Shown here piece by piece: positions 6,607-6,836 of a stretch of DNA of 6,836 nucleotides. Under the pieces are notes generated by a model that ran no database searches, had not been told where the DNA came from, and worked only from the letters and a program-made list of their open reading frames with translations. This DNA comes from an uncultured Pseudomonadota bacterium (GTDB taxonomy: Bacteria; Pseudomonadota; Gammaproteobacteria; Burkholderiales; Eutrophovitaceae), in the NCBI GenBank assembly GCA_937983055.1, contig CALJLA010000106.1:1-6836 (forward strand), given 5' to 3'. Position numbers and translations under genes: made by a program. Within the stretch, counting starts at the first letter, position 1; each line of letters opens with the position of its first letter.

Positions 6607-6640
6607 ATTGTGGACGGGCTATGTGACGGTTTTATGAAAC
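6607..6640 (-). promoter_or_regulatory. PHO box and -10 of a PhoB-type promoter for the porin
   Basis: The minus strand reads GTTTCAT-AAAA-CCGTCAC at 6640 to 6623: two 7-bp direct half-sites with a 4-bp AT spacer, the standard PHO box layout. From memory of the E. coli pstS box (CTGTCATAAAACTGTCATA), 15 of 19 positions agree with GTTTCATAAAACCGTCACA. Exactly 10 bp further downstream is CACAAT (6612 to 6607), a plausible -10, which is the spacing described for PhoB-activated promoters that lack a good -35. Transcription would start near base 6600. PhoB, the phosphate-starvation response regulator, would activate the porin gene, which fits its product. Confidence 0.7.
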
Positions 6641-6677
6641 GTCACAGAGGAACTGCGCAGGCGGTAACAATGTGGCT

Positions 6678-6836
6678 TCAGCGCAACACAACGAAGGTCA
6701 GCAGCGCGAGCCCGAGGCCGAGCAGAATGGCGACGATGGCCAGCAGATGGTTGCGGGTGCGCTGGCCCTCGGCCAGCGCGCGCACGGCCGCTTCCAGCGC
6801 TTCGGCGCGGCGCGAGGTCAGCGCACGGTGCAGCAG
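6678..6836 (-). CDS. C-terminal 52 codons of a membrane-anchored protein, possibly UbiB-like
   Basis: An open frame enters from the right edge and ends at TGA (6680 to 6678). The peptide begins LLHRALTSRRAEALEAAV, continues with an amphipathic RALAEGQRTRNH, and ends in one strongly hydrophobic helix (LLAIVAILLGLGLALLTFVVL) closed by arginine. A polar helix followed by a C-terminal membrane anchor, with LLHRAL and QRxxNxLL wording, resembles the tail of UbiB/AarF-type atypical kinases needed for ubiquinone synthesis, but no catalytic motif lies in the window. Codon use and the clean stop support a real gene. It runs in the same direction as the porin, and its stop is 38 bp before the PHO box; no terminator is obvious between them. 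The coding call is good, the family call is tentative. Confidence 0.6.
   Translation of the reverse strand: MLHRALTSRRAEALEAAVRALAEGQRTRNHLLAIVAILLGLGLALLTFVVLR

Noticed and set aside
6622..6646. CRP/FNR-type operator at TGTGA...TCACA
   Set aside because: The half-sites are 15 bp apart instead of the 6 bp (CRP) or 4 bp (FNR) needed, so it does not fit those dimers.

Overview
The window is high-GC and carries tightly packed Proteobacterial genes. The protein styles (a PotABCD-type polyamine ABC transporter, a phosphate-selective OprO/OprP-type porin, a DHH phosphoesterase of a kind common in Burkholderiales and Rhodocyclales) suggest a betaproteobacterium. That assignment rests on recognising the families by eye, not on a search. 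No RNA gene, CRISPR array, insertion sequence or transposase gene is visible.

Layout from left to right. (1) Bases 3-884, plus strand: the 3' part of a DHH-family phosphoesterase gene that enters from beyond the left edge. It converges on the next gene with only 16 bp between stop codons. (2) Bases 901-4968, minus strand, reading right to left: an ABC importer locus with ATPase (potA-like, 4968-3883), permease 1 (potB/potH-like, 3689-2796), permease 2 (potC/potI-like, 2799-2026) and periplasmic binding protein (potD/potF-like, 1965-901). The two permease genes overlap at ATGA. (3) Bases 3690-3882: a 193-bp gap inside this locus, largely filled by a 145-bp inverted-repeat element with 28-bp arms built from a CACGAAGG octamer. 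(4) Bases 4969-5100: a boundary region with a strong intrinsic terminator for the porin gene and a candidate extended -10 promoter for potA. (5) Bases 5101-6489, minus strand: a phosphate-selective porin with a signal peptide, an N-terminal coiled coil and a terminal phenylalanine. (6) Bases 6490-6677: its regulatory region, with an apparent PHO box placed 10 bp from a -10-like hexamer. (7) Bases 6678-6836, minus strand: the last 52 codons of a gene ending in a membrane helix, possibly ubiB-like.

How the genes work together: the importer genes encode a complete periplasmic-binding-protein transporter, probably for polyamines or a related cationic amine. The porin appears to be a separate, phosphate-starvation-controlled unit, because a PHO box lies in front of it and a terminator behind it. 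The most interesting observations are the PHO box at the porin, the octamer-built inverted repeat splitting the transporter operon, and the loss of several canonical polyamine-contact residues in the binding protein. I do not see convincing evidence of a wholly new system here.
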